The position numbers were made by a program, and so were the translations under genes. A stretch of DNA of 64,000 bases from Bacteroidota bacterium (GTDB lineage: Bacteria > Bacteroidota > Bacteroidia > Flavobacteriales > Flavobacteriaceae): NCBI GenBank assembly GCA_023387965.1, contig JAEWHE010000050.1:1-64000 (forward strand), read 5' to 3'. Shown here piece after piece: positions 34,347 to 43,706 of the stretch. Under the pieces are notes generated by a model. That model was not told where the DNA came from. It ran no database searches and saw only the letters and a list, made by a program, of their open reading frames with translations. Position 1 is the first letter of the stretch; each line of letters begins with the position of its first letter.

Positions 34347-34877
34347 TTATACTCCTAAAAAATTTCGTAAATCGTTGATGCAGTTGCGGTTTTGAGTTTT
34401 TACAGTTCCTAAAGGAATTTCGAGTTCGTCTGCCGCTTCTTGTTGGGTGTAACCTTTAAAAAATAATAAATCGATGATACGAATGCATTTTGGTTTTAAT
34501 TTTTTAATAAATTCTTTGATGCCAATGGTATCAATTTTTTGGGTAAGTTTATTGGTGTCGTCTAACAGATGTACGAAGTTGTCCGAAGAAAGGTTTTTTC
34601 TGCTATTGTTAAAACCTTTGGAGCGCAATTTATCGATTGCTGTGTTTCGGGCAATGTTTAAAATCCAAGTGTAAAAACGACCTTTGCTTTCATTGTAAGA
34701 GTCAATGTTTTTCCAGATTTTTACAAAAGTTTCCTGAAGCGCGTCTTCGGCTTCTTCAGTATCGCTAATAAGGTTATGAATTACAGCAAAAAGACTTTTA
34801 GAATACATATCGTACAATAATGTGAATGCTCTGTCGTCTTTTTTGTAAATTTGTGGTAGCAGGTCTTCCTGAGTCAT
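34347..34877 (-). CDS. ECF RNA polymerase sigma factor
   Basis: This 176-aa sigma factor has region 2 (YDMYSKSLFAVIHNL to RFYTWILNIARNTAIDKLRSK) and region 4 (YTQQEAADELEIPLGTVKTQNRNCINDLR). It is followed without a gap by its membrane anti-sigma factor. It is divergent from trmH with only 56 bp between start codons. The signal and regulon are unknown. Confidence 0.92.
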   Translation of the reverse strand: MTQEDLLPQIYKKDDRAFTLLYDMYSKSLFAVIHNLISDTEEAEDALQETFVKIWKNIDSYNESKGRFYTWILNIARNTAIDKLRSKGFNNSRKNLSSDNFVHLLDDTNKLTQKIDTIGIKEFIKKLKPKCIRIIDLLFFKGYTQQEAADELEIPLGTVKTQNRNCINDLRNFLGV

Positions 34878-34933
34878 ATTATATTTTTAGTATAACCAAA
34901 TTAAGAAACATTTTCCAAAAAACCTCTTTTTTG

Positions 34934-35608
34934 ATGAAAGATTTTACCGATAAACTTCGTTATTTGAATTATTTAGAAGATTTTATTACTGATAGCCGAA
35001 AGGAGAAATTTTTGAAAGTGCTACAAAATCGAACCAATCATTTCACGGTAGCGATTGAAGATGTTTATCAATTGCACAATACTTCGGCGGTAATGCGGAG
35101 TTGTGAGGTTTTTGGGGTGCAAAATTTACATGTGGTGGAGGAAAAATTTGGTAAAAAAATTGACACCGAAATTGCTATGGGAGCTCAAAAATGGGTAGAT
35201 ATCCATCGGTATAATTCGAATGCGGAATGTTTGAAAAAAATTAAAGCGGATGGATATCAAATTATCGCAACGACGCCACATAATGATTCTTGTTTTTTGG
35301 ATGATTTTGATGTAAGAAAACCTTCGGCAATTTTTTTTGGAACAGAAAGACACGGTTTGTCTGACGAAGTGCTGAATGCTGCTGATGGTTTTTTAAAAAT
35401 TCCAATGGCGGGTTTTACCGAAAGCTTGAATATTTCGGTTTCGGCAGCGATTGTGTTGCAAAATTTAACTTCGCGCTTGCGCAAATCTGATGTAAATTGG
35501 AAATTAACGGAAGAAGAAATTTTCGATTTACGCTTGCAATGGACAAAAGCTTCGATTAAAAATTTCGAAAGTGTGAATCAACGGTATTTGGAGATATTTG
35601 AGGAGTAG
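34934..35608 (+). CDS. trmH: tRNA/rRNA 2'-O-methyltransferase, TrmH/SpoU family
   Basis: This 224-aa SPOUT methyltransferase has motif 1 NTSAVMRSCEVFGV (catalytic Arg), motif 2 IFFGTERHGLSDEV and motif 3 IPMAGFTESLNISVSAAIVL. These form the SAM-binding trefoil knot. Its sequence resembles TrmH, which methylates G18 of tRNA. MKDFTDKLRY is the chosen start, since the upstream frame overlaps the divergent sigma gene. Confidence 0.9.
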   Translation: MKDFTDKLRYLNYLEDFITDSRKEKFLKVLQNRTNHFTVAIEDVYQLHNTSAVMRSCEVFGVQNLHVVEEKFGKKIDTEIAMGAQKWVDIHRYNSNAECLKKIKADGYQIIATTPHNDSCFLDDFDVRKPSAIFFGTERHGLSDEVLNAADGFLKIPMAGFTESLNISVSAAIVLQNLTSRLRKSDVNWKLTEEEIFDLRLQWTKASIKNFESVNQRYLEIFEE

Positions 35609-35628
35609 TTTTTTAATAAAACAAAAAG

Positions 35629-36378
35629 TTAGCTTTTCCCTTTTAAAATTCGGTATTCTTCGTAACATTCGTTGATGGCATCCATGATTTGCAAATCGTT
35701 TGCGGTATTGATGAATGTTTCCGAATAGTTGCATCGTTCTAAGATTTCGGCGATTTCTTTTGGCGAAACGCCTAACAATGCTCCAAGTGTTTCCCGATCA
35801 AATTTTGAGGCCAAAACATTTTTTACGGCATCATCTTTTTTCATGTCTTTCAACCTCTTCAGTTCGGTTGGTTTTTTTCCGAAGAAATTATACAAGGCAT
35901 CTGCCGGATTAAAGAGCGATCCCATCACGCGCGAGATTCCGTTGTTAGAAACTTCGTAGCCGTGATTTAAACCAGAAATGCTGTAGCGTGTATTTTGCGT
36001 AAGCGGAATAATTTTATAATCAATTTGCAAATAACCGGTTAATTGGTATTGATTTACCACAACTTCAGGTAAAGCATAAGCTTTTTCGGTCATTTTAATT
36101 TTAGTGCTTTTGGTTTTGAACCAGTCGTTCGTTACCCTGACTTTTATGGATTTGTAACCTAATGTAGAAATGTGAAGTGTGTCGTTAACTTCTGCAGCAA
36201 TATCGAAATAGCCAACACCGTTGCTGGTTGTTCCTTTAACTTTATTAATGTTGATGATACTCACTTCTGCGATAGGAAGCAAAGTAATGTCATTAATTAT
36301 GGTTGCTGAAACTTTTTCGTTTTGGGCAAAGGCAATGCCGGAAACGAGGAGGAAAAAGAAAACTGCAAAATATCTCAT
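35629..36378 (-). CDS. secreted protein with carboxypeptidase-regulatory-like domain
   Basis: This 249-aa protein has a signal peptide (cleavage near AFAQ, residue 18). Residues 20-105 form a CarboxypepD_reg-like beta-sandwich, recognised by ATIINDITLLPIAEVSI and TLHISTLGYKSIKV, a domain usual at the front of TonB-dependent receptors. The rest is helical, with no barrel. Related Flavobacterium proteins are common and of unknown role. Confidence 0.8.
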   Translation of the reverse strand: MRYFAVFFFLLVSGIAFAQNEKVSATIINDITLLPIAEVSIININKVKGTTSNGVGYFDIAAEVNDTLHISTLGYKSIKVRVTNDWFKTKSTKIKMTEKAYALPEVVVNQYQLTGYLQIDYKIIPLTQNTRYSISGLNHGYEVSNNGISRVMGSLFNPADALYNFFGKKPTELKRLKDMKKDDAVKNVLASKFDRETLGALLGVSPKEIAEILERCNYSETFINTANDLQIMDAINECYEEYRILKGKS

Positions 36379-36465
36379 TGGCTCAATATGAAGCGCTAAA
36401 AGTAATAAAACTCTTTAAGATATTTTGCAGTAATATAGGAATTATAAGAAAATTAACTAAATAAT

Positions 36466-38337
36466 TTAGCTTCTTCTCGGTCTTTTTGAACGTGGTGTTT
36501 CTGAACGTCTTGGTGCTCTTTCAGAAAATCCAGCTTCACGTCTCGGTCTTTCGTTAGAAAAACTTTCGCCACGTCTTGAACTTCTTTCAGAACCCGAATT
36601 TCTTTCGCTTCTAAAACCACCTTCGCGTCTTGGAGCTCCGCTTCTTTCGCCACGGAAACCGCCGCTTCTTTCGCCAGATCTCCCTCTATTATTATGGTCA
36701 CGTCTTGAACTGCTTCTTCCGCCACCATCATTTTTAGAAATTTCAACGTTAATTTTTCTTCCTTCGAGAACCATTCCGTTTAAGATTTCCATGACTTTGT
36801 CAGTATGTTCTGCATCAGTATTAAAGAAAGAAAAACCTTCTTTTACGTCCACTTTAAACACGTCATCTCTACCTAAATCTAAAGTTTCTTTTAGGAAATC
36901 TTTTAAAGACATCCAATCGAAATCATCGCGAGAACCAATGTTTACAAAATAACGAGTTGCACCAGAATTGTCTTCTCTTGGAGCTCTGTCACTTTCGCGT
37001 CTGTCGCCAGCACTTTGAGCAGAAATATCTCTATTTTTCTTGTAGTAATTGATAAAACGATTAAATTCTACCGAAACCATTTTCTTGATCAATTCTTCTT
37101 TCGTCAAATCTTCAAGAACAGTTGTGATTGCTGGAAGATAGGTATCAATTTCATGGTCAACTTCTGTATCCTTGATTTTGTTCGCCAAGTGTAACAACTG
37201 AATTTCGCAAATTTCAATACCTGAAGGAATTGTTTTTTCTTCAAATTTTTGTTTGATGATTCTTTCAATTGCAGAAATTTTACGCAATTCGCTTTTGGTT
37301 ACGATAACAATCGAAGTTCCTAATTTTCCTGCACGACCAGTTCTTCCAGAACGGTGGTTATAAGTTTCCACCTCGTCCGGGAGTTGGTAATTGATTACGT
37401 GTGTTACATTGTCAACATCGATTCCACGAGCGGCAACATCAGTCGCAACTAACATTTGAATCTGTCTTCCACGAAAAGATTTCATCACGCCATCTCTTTG
37501 CGCTTGCGACAAATCTCCGTGTAAAGCTGCGGCACTGTAACCGTCTTCAATTAATTTTTCGGCAACGGCTTGCGTGTCTCTTTTGGTTCGGCAAAAAATC
37601 ACCGAGAAAATATCCGGATTAGCATCTGCCAATCTTTTCAAAGCTTCGTAACGGTCTCTTGCATTTACCAAATAAAATTCGTGAGAAACCGTTTTAGATC
37701 CCGAGTTTTTAGCTCCAACGGTTATTTCCAATGGTTCTGCCATGAATTGTTTTGCAATTCGGGCAACTTCTTGTGGCATTGTTGCAGAAAACAACCAAGT
37801 ATTTTTGTCGTCTGGCGAAGTAGCTAAAATGTTTACGATATCTTCGTAAAAACCCATGTTCAACATTTCGTCAGCCTCATCTAAAACACAATGACTAATT
37901 TGAGAAATATCAACTAAACCTCTGTTAATCATGTCTTGCATTCTTCCTGGAGTTGCTACAACGATTTGAGCACCTCTTTTAATTTCTCTGGCTTGTTCTG
38001 TAATGCTTGCGCCACCGTAAATGGCAACTACGTTAATGCCTTTTTCGTACTTCGAATAATTTTTTAATTCGTTTGTGATTTGCAAACAAAGTTCGCGGGT
38101 TGGTGACAACACCAAAGCTTGTGTATTTCTGTTGTTGGCATCAATTTTTTGGATCAATGGAAAACCAAATGCTGCGGTTTTCCCCGTTCCTGTTTGCGCC
38201 AACGCAACCATATCTGTATCTTGCGCCAATAATAGGGGAATCGCCTTTTCCTGCACCTCCGTCGGACTTTCAAATCCTAGATCTAAAATCGCCCTCTGCA
38301 GCGACTCACTTAATCCTAATTGTTCAAATTTGTTCAT
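36466..38337 (-). CDS. deaD: DEAD-box RNA helicase, CsdA/DeaD-like
   Basis: This 623-aa ATP-dependent RNA helicase has the Q motif, AQTGTGKT at 47-54, PTRELCLQI, DEAD, SAT, RGIDVDNVTHVINY and HRSGRTGRAGK. A DbpA-type RNA-binding domain follows (about 455-535). The tail (540-623) is Arg/Ser/Gly/Glu-rich with repeated RSGG, RRE and SERS motifs, an RGG-like RNA-binding tail. The probable role is ribosome assembly or cold adaptation. MNKFEQLGL is preferred to a start 8 codons earlier. Confidence 0.94.
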   Translation of the reverse strand: MNKFEQLGLSESLQRAILDLGFESPTEVQEKAIPLLLAQDTDMVALAQTGTGKTAAFGFPLIQKIDANNRNTQALVLSPTRELCLQITNELKNYSKYEKGINVVAIYGGASITEQAREIKRGAQIVVATPGRMQDMINRGLVDISQISHCVLDEADEMLNMGFYEDIVNILATSPDDKNTWLFSATMPQEVARIAKQFMAEPLEITVGAKNSGSKTVSHEFYLVNARDRYEALKRLADANPDIFSVIFCRTKRDTQAVAEKLIEDGYSAAALHGDLSQAQRDGVMKSFRGRQIQMLVATDVAARGIDVDNVTHVINYQLPDEVETYNHRSGRTGRAGKLGTSIVIVTKSELRKISAIERIIKQKFEEKTIPSGIEICEIQLLHLANKIKDTEVDHEIDTYLPAITTVLEDLTKEELIKKMVSVEFNRFINYYKKNRDISAQSAGDRRESDRAPREDNSGATRYFVNIGSRDDFDWMSLKDFLKETLDLGRDDVFKVDVKEGFSFFNTDAEHTDKVMEILNGMVLEGRKINVEISKNDGGGRSSSRRDHNNRGRSGERSGGFRGERSGAPRREGGFRSERNSGSERSSRRGESFSNERPRREAGFSERAPRRSETPRSKRPRRS

Positions 38338-38437
38338 AAAGTAATTTAAAATTGGGTGCAAAGGTACGTCGAATTAGTTAGAAAAACTAACGGAATTTCG
38401 AACTTTATTTTTTAATTATTATTTGAAAATCAATAAG

Positions 38438-39010
38438 TTAGTTTTTCAAAAAAGCAACAAGTTGTTCAACTGCTCGCGCACGATGACTTATTTTAGCTTT
38501 TTTGGCTGCAGGAATTTCGGCAAAAGTGTAAGAAAAACCTTCTAGTTCAAACACCGGATCGTACCCAAAACCAAGTGATCCCCTTGGTTCCAACGTAATT
38601 TTTCCATCTACAATTCCCGTAAAAAGAAAATTTTCGCCGTTAAGATTTAAGGCAATAACCGTTTTAAAATTAGCTTTGCGATTACTTTTGCCTTGCATTT
38701 GTTCTAAAAGCTTTTTGATATTATCATGGGAATTTTTTTGATTTCCCGCATATCGTGCGGAAAAAACACCTGGTTCGCCATTTAATTCGTCCACTTCTAA
38801 ACCTGAATCATCAGCGAAACAATCTAAACCATAATGCGTTGCCACAAAATTAGCTTTCAAAATCGCATTGCCTTCAATCGTATCTGCGGTTTCGGGAATT
38901 TCATCATGACAGCCAATATCGTCTAAACTCAAGATTTCGAAATTTTGCGGAAGCAAAGTTTTAATTTCTATTATTTTATTAGGATTGTGGGATGCAAAAA
39001 CAAGTTTCAT
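38438..39010 (-). CDS. rdgB: non-canonical purine NTP pyrophosphatase (RdgB/HAM1)
   Basis: This 190-aa enzyme hydrolyses ITP, dITP and XTP to protect nucleic acids. Motifs are FASHNPNKIIEI at the start, CFADDSGLEVDELNGEPGVFSARYAG with the catalytic Asp, and GSLGFGYDPVF. The length is normal for the family. It follows the small gene at 39022-39327 by 11 bp, so the two may be co-transcribed. Confidence 0.95.
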   Translation of the reverse strand: MKLVFASHNPNKIIEIKTLLPQNFEILSLDDIGCHDEIPETADTIEGNAILKANFVATHYGLDCFADDSGLEVDELNGEPGVFSARYAGNQKNSHDNIKKLLEQMQGKSNRKANFKTVIALNLNGENFLFTGIVDGKITLEPRGSLGFGYDPVFELEGFSYTFAEIPAAKKAKISHRARAVEQLVAFLKN

Positions 39011-39021
39011 TTCAAAATTAA

Positions 39022-39327
39022 TTACAATTCGTTGACTTCTTTTTTATAAAAATTGACATAGAAAAAATCATTTGGATTTAATCCTTGTTCCATGATTGAG
39101 GCGTTGATTAAACTGATTTTTTCACGGTCTAATTCTTCGGGACTCGAAAAATTAAGAAAAGAAATAAATTCTTCGCTATTGTGAAATTTAAAGCTCAAAG
39201 AGGTGTTTAACGAATATTGCGTAATCTTGAAATCGAGCTTGCTTCCTAAGTTTTTTACATGCGTTTCAGATTCGATAAAACCTTCTTTAATCAAGGCATC
39301 TACTATATTTTTATAATTATCGTTCAT
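39022..39327 (-). CDS. hypothetical protein
   Basis: This 101-aa acidic soluble protein has no signal peptide or membrane segment. It begins MNDNYKNIVDALIKEGFIES and contains SLSFKFHNSEEFISFLNFSS. No family is recognised. It precedes rdgB in the same direction. Two-domain alpha/beta is likely from the pattern of hydrophobic residues, but no function can be given. Confidence 0.65.
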   Translation of the reverse strand: MNDNYKNIVDALIKEGFIESETHVKNLGSKLDFKITQYSLNTSLSFKFHNSEEFISFLNFSSPEELDREKISLINASIMEQGLNPNDFFYVNFYKKEVNEL

Positions 39328-39496
39328 TGTAAATAATTTGTTGTGTTTGTAAATTTTACACTAATTTACGAAGTTAATATATTAATTGAAGATTAATTTT
39401 TATAAACGAATGTTAAATATTTTCTTAATAAAAATGGTTCGCTGAAATTTTTAAAATAGCTTTGGCAATAAATTTTTACTCTTTCTAAAATATTCT

Positions 39497-40591
39497 ATGA
39501 CATTTTTCTTGGTTTTTCTGATTCTTATAATTGTGGGCATTCTTCTTTTTTTTAATCATCCAAAGTTTGGCGCTTCGCCTTCTGCAACTTTAAAATTAAG
39601 GTTCTCAAAGTTGAAAAATTATAAAGGAACACAATTTCAAAATCAGTCTTTCACGCCATCATTTGCCGAAGATACCAATATTTATAGGGTTTTTTACAAA
39701 TTCTTTTTTACAAAAAATAATCGTGCTGTTCCCGCAAGTCAAATTCCGAATCTAAAAAGCGATTTAAAATCTTTAGACAATACAAAAGATATCTTGGCTT
39801 GGTTTGGGCATTCGTCCTATTTCATGAATCTTAGCGGAAGGACATTTTTGGTAGATCCGGTTTTCAGTAATTCGGTTTCGCCTTTGCCTGTTGGAAGTAA
39901 AGGTTTTAAAGGAACACACATTTTTAATACGGAAGATTTTCCTGACATCAATTACCTGATTATCACGCATGACCATTGGGATCATTTGGATTTTGACACA
40001 TTGACAAAAATGCGAACCAAAATCAAAAATATTATTTGTCCGCTTGGTGTTGCCGCGCATTTAGAACATTGGGGTTTTGAGAAACACAGAATTTTTCAGC
40101 TAAATTGGGACGACGAGTTCACACCCGAAGAAAATTTTAAAATCACATCGGTTCCAGCCCGACACTTTTCTGGTAGAGGATTAAAAAGAAATGGCACGCT
40201 TTGGAGTTCTTACGTTTTACAAACGCCAAATAGACAAATTTTCATTGGTGGAGATTCCGGATTTGATACGCATTTTGAAACCATCGGAAAAAAATTCGGA
40301 CCGTTTGACCTCGCTATTTTAGAAGCCGGACAATATAATCTTGACTGGAAATATATTCACATGTTGCCGGAAGAAACTGTTTTGGCAGCAAAAAATCTCA
40401 ATGCAAAGAAATTACTTCCTGTGCATTGGGCCAAATTTGCATTGGCATTCCACGATTGGGACGAACCTATTACACGTGTTTGCGAAGAAGCCGAAAAACA
40501 AAATCAAGATTTGGTGCATCCAAAAATTGGTGAAATCATTGATTTTGATGATTTGCAACCAGGCGAAAAATGGTGGCAAAGAATCCAATAA
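39497..40591 (+). CDS. membrane-anchored metallo-beta-lactamase-fold hydrolase, UlaG/NAPE-PLD-like
   Basis: This 364-aa protein has an N-terminal membrane helix (residues 3-19). The lactamase-fold domain has WFGHSSYFMNLSGRTFLVDP and the metal motif THDHWDHLD (HxHxDH). Further ligand regions are PARHFSGRG, GGDSGFD and LPVHWAKFAL. This arrangement is that of the UlaG/NAPE-PLD branch, which includes phospholipase D-like and lactonase enzymes. The substrate is unknown. An AT-rich gap of 169 bp precedes it. Confidence 0.87.
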   Translation: MTFFLVFLILIIVGILLFFNHPKFGASPSATLKLRFSKLKNYKGTQFQNQSFTPSFAEDTNIYRVFYKFFFTKNNRAVPASQIPNLKSDLKSLDNTKDILAWFGHSSYFMNLSGRTFLVDPVFSNSVSPLPVGSKGFKGTHIFNTEDFPDINYLIITHDHWDHLDFDTLTKMRTKIKNIICPLGVAAHLEHWGFEKHRIFQLNWDDEFTPEENFKITSVPARHFSGRGLKRNGTLWSSYVLQTPNRQIFIGGDSGFDTHFETIGKKFGPFDLAILEAGQYNLDWKYIHMLPEETVLAAKNLNAKKLLPVHWAKFALAFHDWDEPITRVCEEAEKQNQDLVHPKIGEIIDFDDLQPGEKWWQRIQ

Positions 40592-40592
40592 A

Positions 40593-41035
40593 TCAGTCGG
40601 GAATCGTTGGTGTCACGAGCTTAATCAATTTCTCTAAACATTCTTGCCAACCTAAATAACACATTGCCGCCGGAATCATCTCGGGAATATTTTCTTGCTT
40701 GACGGTGATTTCCGTCATGCCAAGCGTTTCGGTAAAAGAAACGGTGGTTAAAATTTTTCCGGGCAAATTAGGGTCGTCAAAACTGTCTTCGTATTGTATG
40801 ATTTTGTTTTCCTGAATCTTTAGAAAAACGCCTCCAAACGATTGACTTTTTTCGCTTGAAAAATTGTGAAAGGACATGTGAAATTTACCGTTTTCGCTGA
40901 ATCCATCTGATGAATTTCGCACAAAAAACCGTAAGGAGGATACCAAAAGGATATAGCTTTTGGATCTACAAATGCCCGAAACACGCGAGAAATCGGAGCA
41001 TTTATCACTCTGTGAAGAAGAACTGAATTTTCCAT
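40593..41035 (-). pseudogene. SRPBCC/AHSA1-domain gene with a one-base frameshift
   Basis: The N-terminal half (MENSVLLHRVINAPISRVF to CEIHQMDSAK, from 41035) and the C-terminal half (GKFHMSFHNF to LVTPTIPD, ending 40593) lie in different frames. Together they make one AHSA1-type START-like domain of about 147 aa. The total length of 443 bp is one short of a multiple of three. Adding one A to the run of four A (plus strand T run 40891-40894) joins the halves as SAKNGKFHMSF. This is either a recent frameshift mutation or a sequencing error in a homopolymer. Confidence 0.82.
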
Positions 41036-41208
41036 ATTTTGTCCATTTTTGTTTTAAAAAATCTTTTGCCAAATTGTATTATTAAAATTACTGAATATTT
41101 TGGCTTGTTGTTTTGTTTGAAAGTCCTAAAGTTATATTAAAGACGAAAATGATGCAGGAAAATATTGTATCTTCATAAAAAATTATTCAACCACAAAAAA
41201 TATATCGT

Positions 41209-41361
41209 ATGAAAATGAAAAGCCTTTTACTACTTGGAATTGTCGGACTTGCGTTTGCGACTATCGTAAAAACTGTTATCGAAAAAATGGAAAATTTTGA
41301 TGACGAAGAGCAAGAATTGGAAGGCTATGACGAGGAATCGGGCTTTCCCTTATTTATTTAA
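41209..41361 (+). CDS. small membrane-anchored or secreted acidic protein (50 aa)
   Basis: The ATG at 41209 opens a 50-codon frame beginning MKMKSLLLLGIVGLAFATIV, an N-terminal hydrophobic segment, then a very acidic tail (NFDDEEQEL, GYDEESG). It is followed after 27 bp by the YtxH-like gene in the same direction. Family unknown. The coding call rests on the signal-like N-terminus and the spacing to its neighbour. Confidence 0.55.
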   Translation: MKMKSLLLLGIVGLAFATIVKTVIEKMENFDDEEQELEGYDEESGFPLFI

Positions 41362-41388
41362 CTGAATACCAACCAAAAATAAATCGCT

Positions 41389-41640
41389 ATGAATAACAAG
41401 AACCTCATTTTAGGAATTGCGGCTGGAGTTGCAGCCGTGGCAGTTGTGGGATATATCTGCAACAAAAAAGGCTATATCGATTTTAATAATATTCTCGATA
41501 AAGCTGGTGATATTGCCGGAAAGGTAAAAGATTCCGTAGGAAAAATAAAAGATTCAGCCATTGCAGCATCTGAAAACGCAATTGAAAAAGGAAAAAGCGT
41601 TGCCGGAGAAGCTGTAAATAATGCTAAAGCAACAACTTAA
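41389..41640 (+). CDS. YtxH-like small protein
   Basis: This 83-aa protein has a glycine/alanine-rich N-terminal membrane helix (LILGIAAGVAAVAVVGYI) and an amphipathic lysine/alanine-rich tail of 11-residue-like repeats (KAGDIAGKVKDSVGKIKDS). This is the layout of YtxH and LEA-like stress proteins. It is followed by a good terminator. The role is probably envelope or general stress, inferred only. Confidence 0.7.
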   Translation: MNNKNLILGIAAGVAAVAVVGYICNKKGYIDFNNILDKAGDIAGKVKDSVGKIKDSAIAASENAIEKGKSVAGEAVNNAKATT

Positions 41641-41666
41641 AATTTAATATTTTACCAGTTGGAACG

Positions 41667-41697
41667 AACCCGGGCAAATGCTCGGGTTTATTTTTTT
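41667..41697 (+). terminator. terminator after the YtxH-like gene
   Basis: AACCCG and CGGGTT, with inner GCA/TGC pairing, form a stem followed by TTTATTTTTTT. Confidence 0.85.
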
Positions 41698-41780
41698 GTA
41701 GGATTTTTTTTGAATAAAAAAAAGCAACAAAACCAAAGAAAATAAATTGATAATCAGGGTTGAGATACGTTATAAATCTT

Positions 41781-41788
41781 TATTTTTG
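41781..41788 (+). promoter_or_regulatory. promoter of the alpha-oxoamine synthase gene
   Basis: TATTTTTG matches TAnnTTTG, with a -33 TTG at 41760 and 18 bp between them. The leader to the ATG at 41837 is about 40 bases. Confidence 0.6.
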
Positions 41789-41836
41789 CAGTCGAAAAAA
41801 TTTAAAATTAAATCTTTCAAAACATAAAATACAATC

Positions 41837-43105
41837 ATGGTAAAAGATTTATTCGAAAGAATACAACAAAGCAGAGGACCATTAGGAAAATGGGCTTCTC
41901 AAGCCGAAGGATACTACGTATTTCCTAAACTTGAAGGAGAACTTGGTCCTCGAATGACTTTCCACGGGAGAGAAATCCTTAACTGGAGTATCAATGATTA
42001 TTTAGGTTTGGCAAATCATCCGGAAATTAGAAAAGCCGATGCTGAAGCTGCCGCACAATATGGAGCAGCTTACCCAATGGGGGCGAGAATGATGAGTGGT
42101 CACACAACGCTTCACGAACAATTGCAAAATGAATTAGCAGCATTTGTTCAAAAAGAAGCCGCTTATTTGCTCAACTTCGGTTACCAAGGAATGGTTTCTA
42201 CAATTGATGCTTTGGTTACAAAAAATGATGTAATTGTTTATGATGTTGACAGCCACGGATGTATTATTGATGGGGTTCGTCTTCACATGGGAAAAAGATT
42301 TACCTACAAACACAATGATGTTGAAAGTTTAGAAAAAAACCTGAAACGTGCCACTAAAATGGCGGAAGAAAACGGCGGAGGAATTTTAGTAATTACCGAA
42401 GGTGTTTTTGGGATGCGTGGTCAACAAGGAAAATTAAAAGAAATTGTAGCTTTAAAAGAAAAATATAATTTCCGCCTTTTAGTTGATGATGCTCACGGTT
42501 TCGGAACCCTTGGAAAGACAGGAGCTGGAGCAGGTGAGGAGCAAGGTTGTCAAGACGGGATTGACGTTTATTTTTCAACGTTTGCAAAATCAATGGCAAG
42601 TATCGGAGCTTTTATTGCGGCTGATAAAAATATCATTGATTATTTAAAATATAATCTACGTTCGCAAATGTATGCCAAAGCGTTACCAATGATTTTCACC
42701 GTTGGTGCTTTAAAACGTTTGGAAATGCTTCGCACGATGCCAGAGTTGAAAAACAAACTTTGGGAAAATGTAAACACACTTCAAAACGGGTTGAAATCAA
42801 GAGGCTTTAACATTGGCGATACCAATACTTGCGTAACTCCGGTTTACCTTGAAGGAAGTATTCCGGAAGCGATGATGATGGTAAACGACTTGAGAGAAAA
42901 TTACAATATTTTTCTTTCAATTGTGGTTTATCCGGTGATTCCAAAAGGTATTATTTTGTTAAGAATTATTCCAACTGCATCGCATACTTTGTCCGATATC
43001 AACGAAACATTAGACGCTTTTGAAGCCATCAGAGAAAAATTGGTAAACGGAACTTACAAAGCAATTGCTTCTGAAAAAACGGTTGACGTTTCTGAGGAAA
43101 GATAA
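41837..43105 (+). CDS. PLP-dependent alpha-oxoamine synthase, serine palmitoyltransferase/cysteate acyltransferase type
   Basis: This 422-aa fold-type I PLP enzyme condenses an amino acid with an acyl thioester. Visible motifs are NDYLGLANHPE, the aromatic/histidine cofactor contact DVDSHGCIIDG, DDAHGFGTLGKTGAGAGE, and the Schiff-base lysine in YFSTFAKSMASIGAF. In Bacteroidota this type makes sphinganine-like bases, either serine palmitoyltransferase or the cysteate acyltransferase of sulfonolipid (capnine) synthesis. Glycine C-acetyltransferase is less likely because no threonine dehydrogenase is nearby. Sequence alone does not settle serine against cysteate. Confidence 0.85.
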   Translation: MVKDLFERIQQSRGPLGKWASQAEGYYVFPKLEGELGPRMTFHGREILNWSINDYLGLANHPEIRKADAEAAAQYGAAYPMGARMMSGHTTLHEQLQNELAAFVQKEAAYLLNFGYQGMVSTIDALVTKNDVIVYDVDSHGCIIDGVRLHMGKRFTYKHNDVESLEKNLKRATKMAEENGGGILVITEGVFGMRGQQGKLKEIVALKEKYNFRLLVDDAHGFGTLGKTGAGAGEEQGCQDGIDVYFSTFAKSMASIGAFIAADKNIIDYLKYNLRSQMYAKALPMIFTVGALKRLEMLRTMPELKNKLWENVNTLQNGLKSRGFNIGDTNTCVTPVYLEGSIPEAMMMVNDLRENYNIFLSIVVYPVIPKGIILLRIIPTASHTLSDINETLDAFEAIREKLVNGTYKAIASEKTVDVSEER

Positions 43106-43126
43106 TTTTTTGACCTTAAATAGTTT

Positions 43127-43156
43127 AAAACCACTCTCAAAAGGAGTGGTTTTTTG
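43127..43156 (+). terminator. terminator after the oxoamine synthase gene
   Basis: AAAACCACTC and GAGTGGTTTT form a perfect 10-bp stem followed by TTTGTTT. Confidence 0.88.
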
Positions 43157-43202
43157 TTTAAAAAAAAATCCGTAACTTTAAATAAAACTAAAATTTTAAG
43201 TT

Positions 43203-43670
43203 ATGAAAAAGCAACTCACTTCCATATTTATATTGTTGTTAATGATGATTTCCTGCAATGGTAAACAAGAAAATAAGGCAGAAGAAATTACAGATATTCC
43301 CGATAAAAAAACTGAAATTGCTGAAAAAGAATGTTATCAATACGCCAAAAATAATGACAGCATTTCGCTGACTTTGATTCATGGCGAAAACCAAAAAGTT
43401 TCAGGCGATTTAGTTTACAATTTTTATCAAAAAGATGGAAATTTCGGGTCGTTTGACGGAATTATTAAAGGTGACACTTTGATTTTAAACTATCATTTTG
43501 AGTCAGAAGGAATGAAATCGTTGCGAGAGGAAATTTTTCTAAAAAAAGGTTCGAACCTCATGCGTGGTTACGGCGAAATGGCGAGTCTCAACGGAAAAGA
43601 ATTTATCAAGCAACGCAAGACCATTCAGTTTGATGATGAATTTGCTTTAGCCAAAGTGGATTGTGAATAA
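43203..43670 (+). CDS. small lipoprotein
   Basis: This 155-aa protein has a lipoprotein signal peptide with lipobox MISC at residues 16-19 and a short acidic linker. The domain that follows has alternating strands (SISLTLIHGENQKVSGDLVY, GSFDGIIKGDTLILNY) and a late YGEMASLNGKEFI. It resembles small lipocalin-like proteins of Bacteroidota, but I recognise no named family. It is probably anchored in the outer membrane. A terminator shared with the convergent GNAT-like gene follows. Confidence 0.75.
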   Translation: MKKQLTSIFILLLMMISCNGKQENKAEEITDIPDKKTEIAEKECYQYAKNNDSISLTLIHGENQKVSGDLVYNFYQKDGNFGSFDGIIKGDTLILNYHFESEGMKSLREEIFLKKGSNLMRGYGEMASLNGKEFIKQRKTIQFDDEFALAKVDCE

Positions 43671-43675
43671 AATTA

Positions 43676-43706
43676 AAAAACGTCCCCATTTCTGAGGACG
43701 TTTTAT
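43676..43706. terminator. bidirectional terminator
   Basis: AAAACGTCC and GGACGTTTT form a 9-bp stem between the convergent lipoprotein and GNAT-like genes. Confidence 0.85.

Noticed and set aside
40593..41072. Intact 159-aa protein from 41072
   Set aside because: Its first 60 residues are out of frame with the conserved SRPBCC N-terminus; a frameshifted gene explains both halves.
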